64,000 bases of DNA from contig CAJTPS010000016.1 of NCBI GenBank assembly GCA_910578555.1, positions 1 to 64,000 on the forward strand. The letters are read 5' to 3'. The notes below the pieces were generated by a model. That model had not been told where the DNA came from. It ran no database searches and saw nothing but the letters and a program-made list of their open reading frames with translations. Positions 41,695 through 49,255 of this stretch are shown one piece after another. The stretch's first letter is position 1, and each line of letters starts with the position of its first letter. The stretch comes from an uncultured Lachnospiraceae bacterium (GTDB taxonomy: Bacteria; Bacillota; Clostridia; Lachnospirales; Lachnospiraceae). The position numbers and the translations under genes are program-made.

Positions 41695-42732
41695 TTACAA
41701 ATACTTCACAAGTTCATCTCTTACCCCATCATAATGCCCGTCAACGAGACCAAAGTCTTTCCCCCTGTAATTCCAAACGGCACGGCCGATTCCGTACTTT
41801 TCAAATATCACATTAATATCCTTAAACCAACGAACCGCATCCGCCGGGTCAGCCTGATCAATAACGCCATACTCGCCACAGTATAAACACTTGCCACGTT
41901 CTTGTGCCACTTTAATGGCCGGTGCAAAATTTTTTTCAAAGAAAAGCGGGCCAAGAGAATCTATTCCCATTTTTTTACTCTCTTCCATACAGGGAATGGC
42001 CGGTGCAATATTCATATCATAAGTCAGGCCGCAGACCTGATCCCACTCAGCAGGATAACCTATATGAAAATCAAGCGGCATATTTTCAACCCAATATGCT
42101 GACTGATGTGTGAAAAGCTGTGGTTCATAGCAATGAAAATTATAGACAATATTCTTGTCCTTAAAGTCCGGCAGAAGTTCCACGGAGCTTACCGAATTAT
42201 AACATACACCGCCTACAAGAATCTTAATATCAAGCGAATAACTCCTAATAATCTCAATGCACCTGGTAGCAATATCGTTCCATTTGTCTGCAACATCATC
42301 CCTGACAACCTCGTTCAGCAACTCAACCATCAGCATATCCGAATCTCCCGCATATCTTTTCATGAGCTTATGCCACATTCCATAAAATCTGGCCTGTAAC
42401 CGTTCATCATCAAAAAAATTTTTAGAATACTCGAAATCATCAAATATATACCCCTGCGTCTTGTGAAGATCAAGCACCATATTCAGATTGTATTTCTTAC
42501 ACCATGCAATACAATCATCAATATGCCTGTATCCTTCCGGAATATCCGTACCATCTTCGCGTTCAAAATTATCATAGTCGATGGGAAGTCTTACATGGTC
42601 AAGTCCCCATGATGCAACTCTTGCAATATCCTCCTCTGTAATAAATGTGTCTAAGTGCGCCTTATCCAGTGGTCCCTGCGATAACCAGCCACCCAGATTT
42701 GCACCTTTTCTAAAGCCTTTTACTGTGTTCAT
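41695..42732 (-). CDS. Glycoside hydrolase family 5-type beta-glycosidase, cytosolic
   Basis: A 345-residue (beta/alpha)8 enzyme. The GH5 motifs are visible: GANLGGWLSQ at the start, HVRLPIDYDNF, VLDLHKTQGY, the acid/base Glu in VELLNEVV and the nucleophile Glu in LYCGEYGV. There is no signal peptide, so it acts on imported oligosaccharides or glycosides. AGGAGG precedes the ATG. It is divergent from the AraC gene 173 nt away, which probably controls it. AT-rich composition suggests acquisition. Confidence 0.9.
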   Translation of the reverse strand: MNTVKGFRKGANLGGWLSQGPLDKAHLDTFITEEDIARVASWGLDHVRLPIDYDNFEREDGTDIPEGYRHIDDCIAWCKKYNLNMVLDLHKTQGYIFDDFEYSKNFFDDERLQARFYGMWHKLMKRYAGDSDMLMVELLNEVVRDDVADKWNDIATRCIEIIRSYSLDIKILVGGVCYNSVSSVELLPDFKDKNIVYNFHCYEPQLFTHQSAYWVENMPLDFHIGYPAEWDQVCGLTYDMNIAPAIPCMEESKKMGIDSLGPLFFEKNFAPAIKVAQERGKCLYCGEYGVIDQADPADAVRWFKDINVIFEKYGIGRAVWNYRGKDFGLVDGHYDGVRDELVKYL

Positions 42733-42905
42733 AGATGTCCCTCCTGTTATGATACAAATAGTGCTATAACTTTAATCATGCTGCTTATTTTTTATTGCCG
42801 GCAATTCATCTGTTTTTAGTCTATCATTTAAGACGTTTATGTAATATAATATATGTGACTCTTATATTATATATATGACTTTTAATTCAGCAAACAGGAG
42901 CAGCA

Positions 42906-43697
42906 ATGAACGACCAGAATTCAACCACCAGGCCGAAAAACGATACAATTCCGGATCCATCAGTCAACAAATCCATGATGCTGCAAAGGTTCATGCAATC
43001 AGAGCATAACATAGAACATCCGACCTATGATTCAGAGCTTAGTTTCTATCATCTGGTCAGTTCCGGTAACTTTGAGGCTGTAAAGCATTATGATTATCTG
43101 GATGTAGATGCTGTCGAGCGCGGTATCTTGTCCGACAATCCGCTTCAGAACTTAAAATATCACGCAGTAGTAACGATCGCCATGATATGCAGATTTTGTA
43201 TAGAGGATGGCATGGAAGAATCCATAAGTTATAACTTAAGCGATTACTATATCAAGCGTTTGGACAATGCTTCAGACCAAAGGACAATAAGAGAAATATA
43301 CTACAAAGCATGTGTTGATTATGCCGAGCGCATGAGCCGTATTCAGAAATATAAATCTATGTCGATCTATTGTGTAAAGGCTGTGGATTACGTGAACAAT
43401 CATCTTCATGAAAGGATTCAGGCTGCAGATGTCGCAGCGTACGTGGGCTTAGAACGGGCTTATTTCAGCAGATTGTTTCACAAAGAAATGGAGGTCACAC
43501 CAAGCCAATATATCCGTGATAAGAAAATACAGACCGCTAAAAGTATGCTCATGTACTCCGATTATAGCTGCAGTGAGATAAGCCAATACCTGGCCTTCTC
43601 TGATGGAAGCCACTTTGCTCTTACATTCAGGAAAGTAACCGGGGAGACCCCCGACAATTTCAGAAAAAAGAATTATCGCAAACACTGGACAAGATAG
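42906..43697 (+). CDS. AraC-family transcriptional regulator
   Basis: A 263-residue protein. The C-terminal ~100 residues hold two helix-turn-helix units (IQAADVAAYVGLERAYFSRLFHKEMEVTPSQYIRDKKI, then SCSEISQYLAFSDGSHFALTFRKVTGETPDNFRKK), the AraC/XylS signature. The N-terminal ~150 residues lack a cupin and form an all-helical sensor of a type seen in many clostridial AraC proteins. It is divergent from the GH5-SMR pair and likely regulates it. An AT-rich intergenic region holds tandem TATATTATAT motifs. Confidence 0.9.
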   Translation: MNDQNSTTRPKNDTIPDPSVNKSMMLQRFMQSEHNIEHPTYDSELSFYHLVSSGNFEAVKHYDYLDVDAVERGILSDNPLQNLKYHAVVTIAMICRFCIEDGMEESISYNLSDYYIKRLDNASDQRTIREIYYKACVDYAERMSRIQKYKSMSIYCVKAVDYVNNHLHERIQAADVAAYVGLERAYFSRLFHKEMEVTPSQYIRDKKIQTAKSMLMYSDYSCSEISQYLAFSDGSHFALTFRKVTGETPDNFRKKNYRKHWTR

Positions 43698-43701
43698 TAT
43701 A

Positions 43702-43740
43702 AAAAAATCTTAAAACCCAAAAGGTTCTAAGATTAAATTA
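43702..43740. terminator. Terminator after the AraC gene (originally shared with tRNA-Thr)
   Basis: AATCTTA-AAACC / GGTTCTAAGATT hairpin with A- and T-rich flanks. Before the insertion sequence entered, it lay directly after tRNA-Thr on the other strand as well. Confidence 0.6.
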
Positions 43741-43747
43741 AAAAAGC
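43740..43747. repeat. Left 8-bp target duplication of the IS
   Basis: AAAAAAGC, identical to 45378-45385 on the other side of the element. Confidence 0.85.
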
Positions 43748-45377
43748 GAGGCTGTAAAAAATTCTGTGTCTATGGGTAAAAATCTTTTTTGATAAGAATT
43801 AGATATGTAGACATTTGCTGTCGAATCGTATTTGTTTTATGTTGTCGAATTTCTTCCTTGATAATAGTATTGCCAGTCTGCTTATGTTTATACATGTATT
43901 TTGATTTTTCTGCATACCAATCAGGCATTAGCAGCAGAAATACGTTATGTGGGCGCTGCCCACACCCGGCCTCCGGAATAAGGCTGGGTATTTCTGGCAA
44001 TACTGCTAATGCCGATGGAATAAGGCCGGGACATTTTTTGATAAGATGTGGTGTCCCGGTTTTTCCTTTTTACAAATACTGGGTAAGCCTGTCTCCATAA
44101 AGGACAACCATCTGGTTGAGCACCTGGTCCCAGTTCCTGTACCGCTGTGTCCACTTCTTTATTACGTTCCCACTGGCAAGATAGAGCATTTTTTCTAAGG
44201 AACTGTCGCTTGGGAATACACTTTTTGTCTTGGTCACTTTCCTGTACTGGCGGTTAAGGCCCTCTATGATATTCGTGGTATACATGATGCGCCGGATATC
44301 ATCAGAGAACTGGAAGAAGGAGCTGACATCCTCCCAGTTGTTTTCCCAGTTACTGACTGCATAGGGATATTTGCGTCCCCATTTTTCTTTGATCCTTTCC
44401 AATTCTGACAGCGCAGACGTTTCGTTTGGGGCATTATAGACTGCTTTGAAGTCGGAAGAAAATTTTTTCAGGTCGCTGTAATTGACATATTTGAAAGAAT
44501 TCCGCAGCATGTGGATGACGCACCTTTGGATCTGCGCATCCGGATAGACTGCACTTATTGCTTCCTTAAATCCTGCAAGCCCATCCACACAGAAGAACAG
44601 CACATCCTGTACGCCACGGTTTTTCAGGTCATTTAACATCCCCAGCCAGAACTTGCTGGTCTCATTGGCGCCTACGGTGATACTCAAGATATCTTTATAG
44701 CCGTCTGCGGTGATCCCCAGCACAATGTAGGCGGCACGGCTCAGTATGCGTCCGTCTTCCCTGACTTTATAATGGATACAGTCCATGAATACAAAGGGAT
44801 AGATGGGGTTCAATGGCCGCGCCTGCCACTCTTTGACCTCTGGGAGTATCCTGTCCGTGATCTTACTGACCATCTCTGCGGACAGTTCCATCCCATAAAG
44901 TTCCTGTATCTGGTCATGGATATCCCTTGTGCTCATACCCCTTGCATAGAGGGAGATTACTTTTTCTTCAATACCGGAGATATCCCTCTGGTATTTTGGG
45001 ATGAGCTTTGGCTCAAATTCACCCTCACGGTCTCTTGGGACATCGATCTGGAATTCCCCATACTGGCTCTTGAGGGTTTTGGGAGAATGTCCGTTACGTT
45101 TGTTGGATGTGGGAGCATCACCTTTCTGGTTTTTTTCGTAGCCAAGGGATGCATCCAATTCCGCCTCCATAAGCTCCTGAAGGATATCTTTGAAGCTGTC
45201 CCTTAGCAGGCTGTAAACATCAGCCACGCTGTTAAGATTGTTATCTGCAATAATCTGTCGTATTTGCTGTTTTGTTGCTGGCATAAAAATACTCCTTTTC
45301 GATAAGAATTGTCATATCTTGATTCTTACCAAAAAAGAGGTATTTTTTTCCAAAGACACAAACTATTTTACACTACC
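43748..45377 (-). mobile_element. IS256-family insertion sequence
   Basis: A 1630-bp element bounded by imperfect ~23-bp inverted repeats: left GAGGCTGTAAAA...TGTGTC, right (reversed) GGTAGTGTAAAA...TGTGTC. A perfect 8-bp duplication AAAAAAGC flanks it. It carries one transposase gene. About 320 bp between the left end and the transposase stop are non-coding, with long inverted arms (GGCATTAGCAG / CTGCTAATGCC, and CCGGGACA / TGTCCCGG) that may terminate or shield transcription. Confidence 0.9.
44070..45284 (-). CDS. IS256-family (Mutator-type) DDE transposase
   Basis: 404 residues, full length. DDE-type motifs sit in FVFMDCIHYKV (first Asp), LFFCVDGLAGFKEAI (second Asp) and the NIIEGLNRQYRKVTK segment (Glu), as in the Transposase_mut family; the C-terminal basic region follows. 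AAGGAG precedes the ATG at 45284. No frameshift or stop is seen, so the element may be active. Confidence 0.95.
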   Translation of the reverse strand: MPATKQQIRQIIADNNLNSVADVYSLLRDSFKDILQELMEAELDASLGYEKNQKGDAPTSNKRNGHSPKTLKSQYGEFQIDVPRDREGEFEPKLIPKYQRDISGIEEKVISLYARGMSTRDIHDQIQELYGMELSAEMVSKITDRILPEVKEWQARPLNPIYPFVFMDCIHYKVREDGRILSRAAYIVLGITADGYKDILSITVGANETSKFWLGMLNDLKNRGVQDVLFFCVDGLAGFKEAISAVYPDAQIQRCVIHMLRNSFKYVNYSDLKKFSSDFKAVYNAPNETSALSELERIKEKWGRKYPYAVSNWENNWEDVSSFFQFSDDIRRIMYTTNIIEGLNRQYRKVTKTKSVFPSDSSLEKMLYLASGNVIKKWTQRYRNWDQVLNQMVVLYGDRLTQYL

Positions 45378-45385
45378 AAAAAAGC
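45378..45385. repeat. Right 8-bp target duplication of the IS
   Basis: AAAAAAGC; the final GC are the last two paired bases of the tRNA-Thr acceptor stem, so the duplication preserves the complete tRNA. Confidence 0.85.
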
Positions 45386-45455
45386 TGCTGACGGGAATCG
45401 GACCCGTGACCTCCGCACTACCAATGCGACGCTCTACCGACTGAGCCACAGCAGC
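45383..45455 (-). tRNA. tRNA-Thr (GGT anticodon)
   Basis: On the minus strand the acceptor is GCTGCTG/CAGCAGC, the D-arm GCTC...GAGC, the anticodon stem TCGCA/TGCGG around loop TTGGTAG (anticodon GGT), and the T-arm ACGGG/CCCGT with loop TCCGATT. CCA is not encoded. The IS sits immediately 3' of the discriminator base. Confidence 0.93.
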
Positions 45456-45489
45456 AAAAACAATATTAAATTGAACCAGTGATTCCATA

Positions 45490-45528
45490 ACTACCAATAC
45501 GACGCTCTACCGACTGAGCCACAGCAGC
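45490..45528 (-). pseudogene. Orphan 5' half of a second tRNA-Thr
   Basis: The 39 nt repeat the first 39 nt of the adjacent tRNA-Thr with one mismatch (in the anticodon stem, C to T), then diverge right after the anticodon. It lies between the promoter and the intact tRNA on the same strand. It cannot form a cloverleaf. Confidence 0.85.
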
Positions 45529-45565
45529 ATTCCAATGATCACACTATGCGTAACCACCGAATTGT

Positions 45566-45595
45566 AGTATATCACAGTCTTTTCAGATTTGTCAA
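45566..45595 (-). promoter_or_regulatory. Promoter of the tRNA-Thr locus
   Basis: On the minus strand TTGACA (45595-45590), an 18-nt spacer and TATACT (45571-45566). It overlaps the sigH stop codon and drives the half-tRNA plus the intact tRNA. Confidence 0.75.
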
Positions 45596-46209
45596 CAGCG
45601 TATTGCTTTCTTCAGCTTCGTCTTGATCCTCTGCAGTGCGTTATCGGTGGATTTCTCATCTCTGCCGAGCACCCTTGCGATCTGCTGGTATCCCATGCCG
45701 GTCAGATACAGGTCGAGTACCTGTTTCTCGAAGCCGCTGAGTTCCCGCTCGATTGTCTCTTCCAGACGCACTACATTCTCCCTGTCGATCACAAGATCCT
45801 CGGGATTCTGTCCTGAGCGGGAAGCCAGCACGTTGACCAGTTCTTCTTCCTCCCCATCCCGGTTTACGCCTGCGCTGCCGTACAGTGACACATAGGTATT
45901 GAGCGGAATATGCTTCTGTCGTCTGGATGCCTGCACCGCCGTGTACATCTGCCTGGAGACACACAGATCGGCAAAGGTCAGGAAGCTGGCGTCCCTGCCG
46001 ATATCATAATCCCGCAGTGCTTTAAACAGTCCGATCATCCCCTCCTGAATCAAGTCGTCGTTGTCTGCGCCGAGAATGTACATGGATCTGGCCTTACTGC
46101 GAACCAGATTCTTATACTTGTTCATAAGATATTCTGTGACGCCATCCTCCCCGTCCCGCAGCCGCACGATGAGTTCCTCGTCACTGTACTGTTCATAATC
46201 CTGTTCCAT
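45592..46209 (-). CDS. sigH: RNA polymerase sigma factor SigH (Spo0H-type)
   Basis: 205 residues from the ATG at 46209 (MEQDYEQYSDEELIVRLRDGEDGVTEYLMNKY), with GGAG upstream; the longer open frame lies within the preceding gene. Region 2 (NLVRSKARSMYILGADNDDLIQEGMIGLFKALRDYD...FLTFADLCVSRQM) and region 4 (ELSGFEKQVLDLYLTGMGYQQIARVLGRDEKSTDNALQRIKTKL) match SigH. It directs transition-state and early sporulation genes. It overlaps the SGNH gene by 17 nt and closes the cysE operon, as sigH does near cysS-mrnC-rlmB in other Firmicutes. Confidence 0.94.
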   Translation of the reverse strand: MEQDYEQYSDEELIVRLRDGEDGVTEYLMNKYKNLVRSKARSMYILGADNDDLIQEGMIGLFKALRDYDIGRDASFLTFADLCVSRQMYTAVQASRRQKHIPLNTYVSLYGSAGVNRDGEEEELVNVLASRSGQNPEDLVIDRENVVRLEETIERELSGFEKQVLDLYLTGMGYQQIARVLGRDEKSTDNALQRIKTKLKKAIRC

Positions 46210-47887
46210 GAGAATCTCCGTTTTCCTCCGTTCCGTCCTCTGTTTCCGTCCCTTCTTCTCTGTCATCCATCTCTTCCGAATACGTTGTCTCAACTGCGTC
46301 CGTCTCTTCGGCTTCCGTATCTTCTTCCTCTGCATTGCCGGTCTCTTCCGGTTTCACACCTTCCTCTGCGGCAGCGCTTTCTTCCGGCACAGCATTCTCT
46401 TCCGACTCCTTATTTTCCGCCGCACTTTCATCATAATGTTCTATGATCTCAGCCGCAAAATGTTCCGCCATGACCTGATACCCTGCATGACTGCCGTGCA
46501 CACCATCCGGTATATACTCCGCCACAACGTTCGCATCGTGGGAATCGAGAATGTTGGAATTATACAGGTCAATTACTTCATAATCATATTCCTGTGCCAG
46601 TGTCGTGATTGTCTCCGCAAACCTCTGCTGTGGCAGCAGATACTCCCGCTCGCTCATCAGATAATCCTGCAGCACATTCGGCAGCGGAGTCGCAAAGAAA
46701 ATCTCCGCATCCGGATAATGCTCCCGCAGTCCGCGCATCAACTCATCCAGATCACCGCAGAATGTGCGCTGCGCCCGGTCCTCCAGATTGCCGAACTCCT
46801 TGTCCGACACGCAGAACCCGTCATTGGTGCCGCCCATCACGATAATCACATCCGTATCTTCCGGTATCTCCCGATAGCGTTCCACGTAGGGGTCCGACCA
46901 GTACCGGCCGATGGAGGAACCGCCGATTCCCAAATTATAGACTTCTTCCGCACCCAGCAGTTCTTTCAGTCTGGCCGGATAGGAATACTGCTGATAGCCT
47001 TCCTCGCTTTCCAGATTGGACGCAGCCGTGATGCTGTCTCCCAGACAGGCGATCTTCAGTCCCGAAAAATCATACCGGTTCTCCGCAATCCGCTCCCTGT
47101 CAGACTGATTCACCTCCAGCGTCTCCTGCAAAGAGGTTCGCAGTTCTCTGCGCTGTGCCAGTGACATTCCCTCCGGCTGCTCATAGATCCCGCGCCATGC
47201 ATCGAAGATACTGCTCCCCGTCATGGAACCGTCATAGTAATTGATTTCTCCGTTTCCCGACACCGACGTATTCGCCGATACTGTCCCGTTATTCCATGCG
47301 GTTGTATTACCGGATACCGTATGGCTACCCGATACCGCTGCATTGCCGGATACTGTTTCGTTACCCGATACTGACACAGTTCCAGACCCCGTCCTGTTGC
47401 CCGACACCATTCCGTTACCCGACACTGTTCCGTTACCCGATACCGTAACGTTTCCGGACACTGTCCCGACACCAGATGCCGACATATTACCGGACACCGT
47501 GTCATAACCGAACGCCATCCTGTTGCCGGACGCGGTCCCGCCGCCCGATATCACTGCGTTGCCGGACACTGAACCATTCACGGATGCACAGCTGTCTGAC
47601 AATCGTTCGGCTGCTCCCTGTCCTTCACTGTTCTGGATCTGTGTAATAAAATGTTCCAGTTCCTCCTTGTTTTCCGTCCGCTCCATGATTTCCGTCTGCA
47701 TCTCCTGTACACGGCTCTGCGCCTCACGATTGCGCTCAAACACCTGTGCCAGTTCCAGTTCTTCCTGCTCCTTCGCAAGCTGCCTTTTCGTGTCATAGAT
47801 GTCATAGGCTTTGAAACCGACCGCCGCCGCCAGAACTGCCGTCAATATGAAGATCAACACCAGTAATATTTCATTTATTTTTTTCAT
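46193..47887 (-). CDS. Secreted/anchored SGNH hydrolase with VSGN repeat region
   Basis: 564 residues. The N-terminal membrane anchor (about 7-28) is followed by a coiled coil (to about 85) and a ~130-residue region of hexapeptide-like repeats (GTVSGN, VTVSGN, GMVSGN, ETVSGN...). An SGNH hydrolase domain follows: block I CLGDSITAAS, block II IGGSSIG, block III MGGTNDG and block V DGVHGSHAG (Asp/His). The Glu-rich C-terminal tail ends beyond the sigH start. It probably deacylates cell-envelope glycans or lipids outside the membrane. The repeat is encoded by ~18-bp DNA units. It lies between rlmB and sigH. Confidence 0.88.
   Translation of the reverse strand: MKKINEILLVLIFILTAVLAAAVGFKAYDIYDTKRQLAKEQEELELAQVFERNREAQSRVQEMQTEIMERTENKEELEHFITQIQNSEGQGAAERLSDSCASVNGSVSGNAVISGGGTASGNRMAFGYDTVSGNMSASGVGTVSGNVTVSGNGTVSGNGMVSGNRTGSGTVSVSGNETVSGNAAVSGSHTVSGNTTAWNNGTVSANTSVSGNGEINYYDGSMTGSSIFDAWRGIYEQPEGMSLAQRRELRTSLQETLEVNQSDRERIAENRYDFSGLKIACLGDSITAASNLESEEGYQQYSYPARLKELLGAEEVYNLGIGGSSIGRYWSDPYVERYREIPEDTDVIIVMGGTNDGFCVSDKEFGNLEDRAQRTFCGDLDELMRGLREHYPDAEIFFATPLPNVLQDYLMSEREYLLPQQRFAETITTLAQEYDYEVIDLYNSNILDSHDANVVAEYIPDGVHGSHAGYQVMAEHFAAEIIEHYDESAAENKESEENAVPEESAAAEEGVKPEETGNAEEEDTEAEETDAVETTYSEEMDDREEGTETEDGTEENGDSHGTGL
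47235..47580. repeat. Coding minisatellite (about 18-bp units) in the SGNH gene
   Basis: Units of the kind CCGTTACCCGA(C/T)AC(T/C)GT recur about 15 times with substitutions, always in frame, encoding (G/V/E)(T/M)VSGN. Such arrays change copy number easily. Confidence 0.75.
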
Positions 47888-47980
47888 GATAAATCATCTG
47901 TCTTCCTATCTATCCCCATATCAGACCCGTTTACCGCGAACAGGACACTTTCCCGGCTCTGATTCAGATTGTCTGTACCC

Positions 47981-48721
47981 TCATCCCCGTCTCTGCCGCA
48001 CGATTTCATAAGCCAGCACGCCCGCCGCCACAGAAGCGTTCAGGGAATCAATATCGCCCTGCATCGGAATCGACGCCGTAAAGTCACACTTTTCTTTCAC
48101 CAAGCGACCCACGCCGTTCCCCTCACTGCCGATCACCAGACCGATCGCACCTTTTAAGTCCAGATCATACATACAAGTACCGCCCATGTCCGCACATACG
48201 AACCACAGCCCCTCTTTCTTCAACTCTTCTATCGTCTGTCCCAGATTCGTCACTTTGGCAACGGGCGTATAGTTGATCGCGCCAGCGGAAGCCTTCGCCA
48301 CCGTCGCTGTCAGTCCGACCGCCCGGTTCTTCGGTATAATGACGCCGTGCGCACCTGCCAGATTCGCGGTACGGATGATCGCGCCCAGGTTATGCGGGTC
48401 CTCAATATTATCCAGCAGAAAGACAAAAGGCGCCTCTCCTTGATCTCTTGCCTTTTGTAAAATATCTTCTACCTCCGCGTAGGCATATGCCGCCGCATAG
48501 GCAATGACTCCCTGATGTCTGCCTGTCTCTGACATCTGGTCCAGCCGCTCCTTCGCCACATATTTAATCAGCGTGCCCTGCTTCGATGCTTCCCGCTTGA
48601 TGGTCAGAACCGGTCCGTCCTGACAGCCGTCCTGTACGAACAGCTTGTCTATCGTTCTGCCGGCGCGAAATGCCTCTAAGACGGCGTTTCGGCCCTCTAT
48701 TGTATATTCTGAATATGCCAT
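47981..48721 (-). CDS. rlmB: 23S rRNA (guanosine-2251-2'-O)-methyltransferase (SpoU family)
   Basis: About 246 residues from the ATG at 48721 (MAYSEYTIEGRNAVLEAFRAG); an ATG at 48808 would add 29 residues that do not look like the family. The L7Ae-like N-terminal part precedes the SPOUT knot with LLDNIEDPHNLGAIIRTA (motif 1), LVIGSEGNGVGRLV (motif 2) and IPMQGDIDSLNASVAAGVLAYE (motif 3). It methylates G2251 or a similar site in 23S rRNA. It follows mrnC in the cysE operon. Confidence 0.94.
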   Translation of the reverse strand: MAYSEYTIEGRNAVLEAFRAGRTIDKLFVQDGCQDGPVLTIKREASKQGTLIKYVAKERLDQMSETGRHQGVIAYAAAYAYAEVEDILQKARDQGEAPFVFLLDNIEDPHNLGAIIRTANLAGAHGVIIPKNRAVGLTATVAKASAGAINYTPVAKVTNLGQTIEELKKEGLWFVCADMGGTCMYDLDLKGAIGLVIGSEGNGVGRLVKEKCDFTASIPMQGDIDSLNASVAAGVLAYEIVRQRRG

Positions 48722-48826
48722 AATAATGTTTTGTTCCCTTCTAACGATGTATCCTGTCCAGCCCGTACCGTTGCATTCCACTGCCAGATCATATTGGCGG
48801 TCATACATAATGCAAATGCTGCCGGC

Positions 48827-49255
48827 TTATATCGTCATATTTATTTTCTCGATCGCCGTGCGGATCAGATACAGCAGCCGTTCCTGATGCCCCTGCAGAT
48901 ACAGATAACCGCAAAGTGCCTCTAATCCCGTCGCCTTACGGTACTCTATCACGGATGCGTTCTTGGCCGCCGAGTAGGATTTGGCATTGCGCCCGCGATG
49001 ATAGACTGCCGCTTCCTCCTCCGTCAGATCATTTTCCAGCGCCTCGATCATCCTCGCCTGCACACGGGCATTCACATAGGTCACCGTCTTCTTATGCAGC
49101 TTATCGGCAGAGCGGTTGCCTCGCTCCACCACGATCGTCCGGATCACCAGATCATAGATGGCGTCACCGATATACGCTAACGTCAAGGGGGAATAGGTTC
49201 GGATATCGACCTCCCCGCATCCGAAATCTCTCTTGATCGCCTCTAAGATCGTCAT
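48827..49255 (-). CDS. mrnC: Mini-ribonuclease III
   Basis: About 142 residues from the ATG at 49255, which overlaps the cysS stop (ATGA) and has GGAAGAG upstream. The RNase III catalytic fold without dsRNA-binding domain is seen (LTLAYIGDAIYDLVIRTIVVERGN, ALENDLTEEEAAVYHRGRNAKS). The cysS-mrnC-rlmB order is conserved in Firmicutes. It matures 23S rRNA ends. Confidence 0.94.
   Translation of the reverse strand: MTILEAIKRDFGCGEVDIRTYSPLTLAYIGDAIYDLVIRTIVVERGNRSADKLHKKTVTYVNARVQARMIEALENDLTEEEAAVYHRGRNAKSYSAAKNASVIEYRKATGLEALCGYLYLQGHQERLLYLIRTAIEKINMTI

Noticed and set aside
47241..47507. Regular repeats that could be taken for a CRISPR array, with an open frame on the plus strand
   Set aside because: The units are ~18 bp, contiguous and in frame with the minus-strand SGNH gene. 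There are no unique spacers, and the plus-strand frame is a shadow of the repeat.
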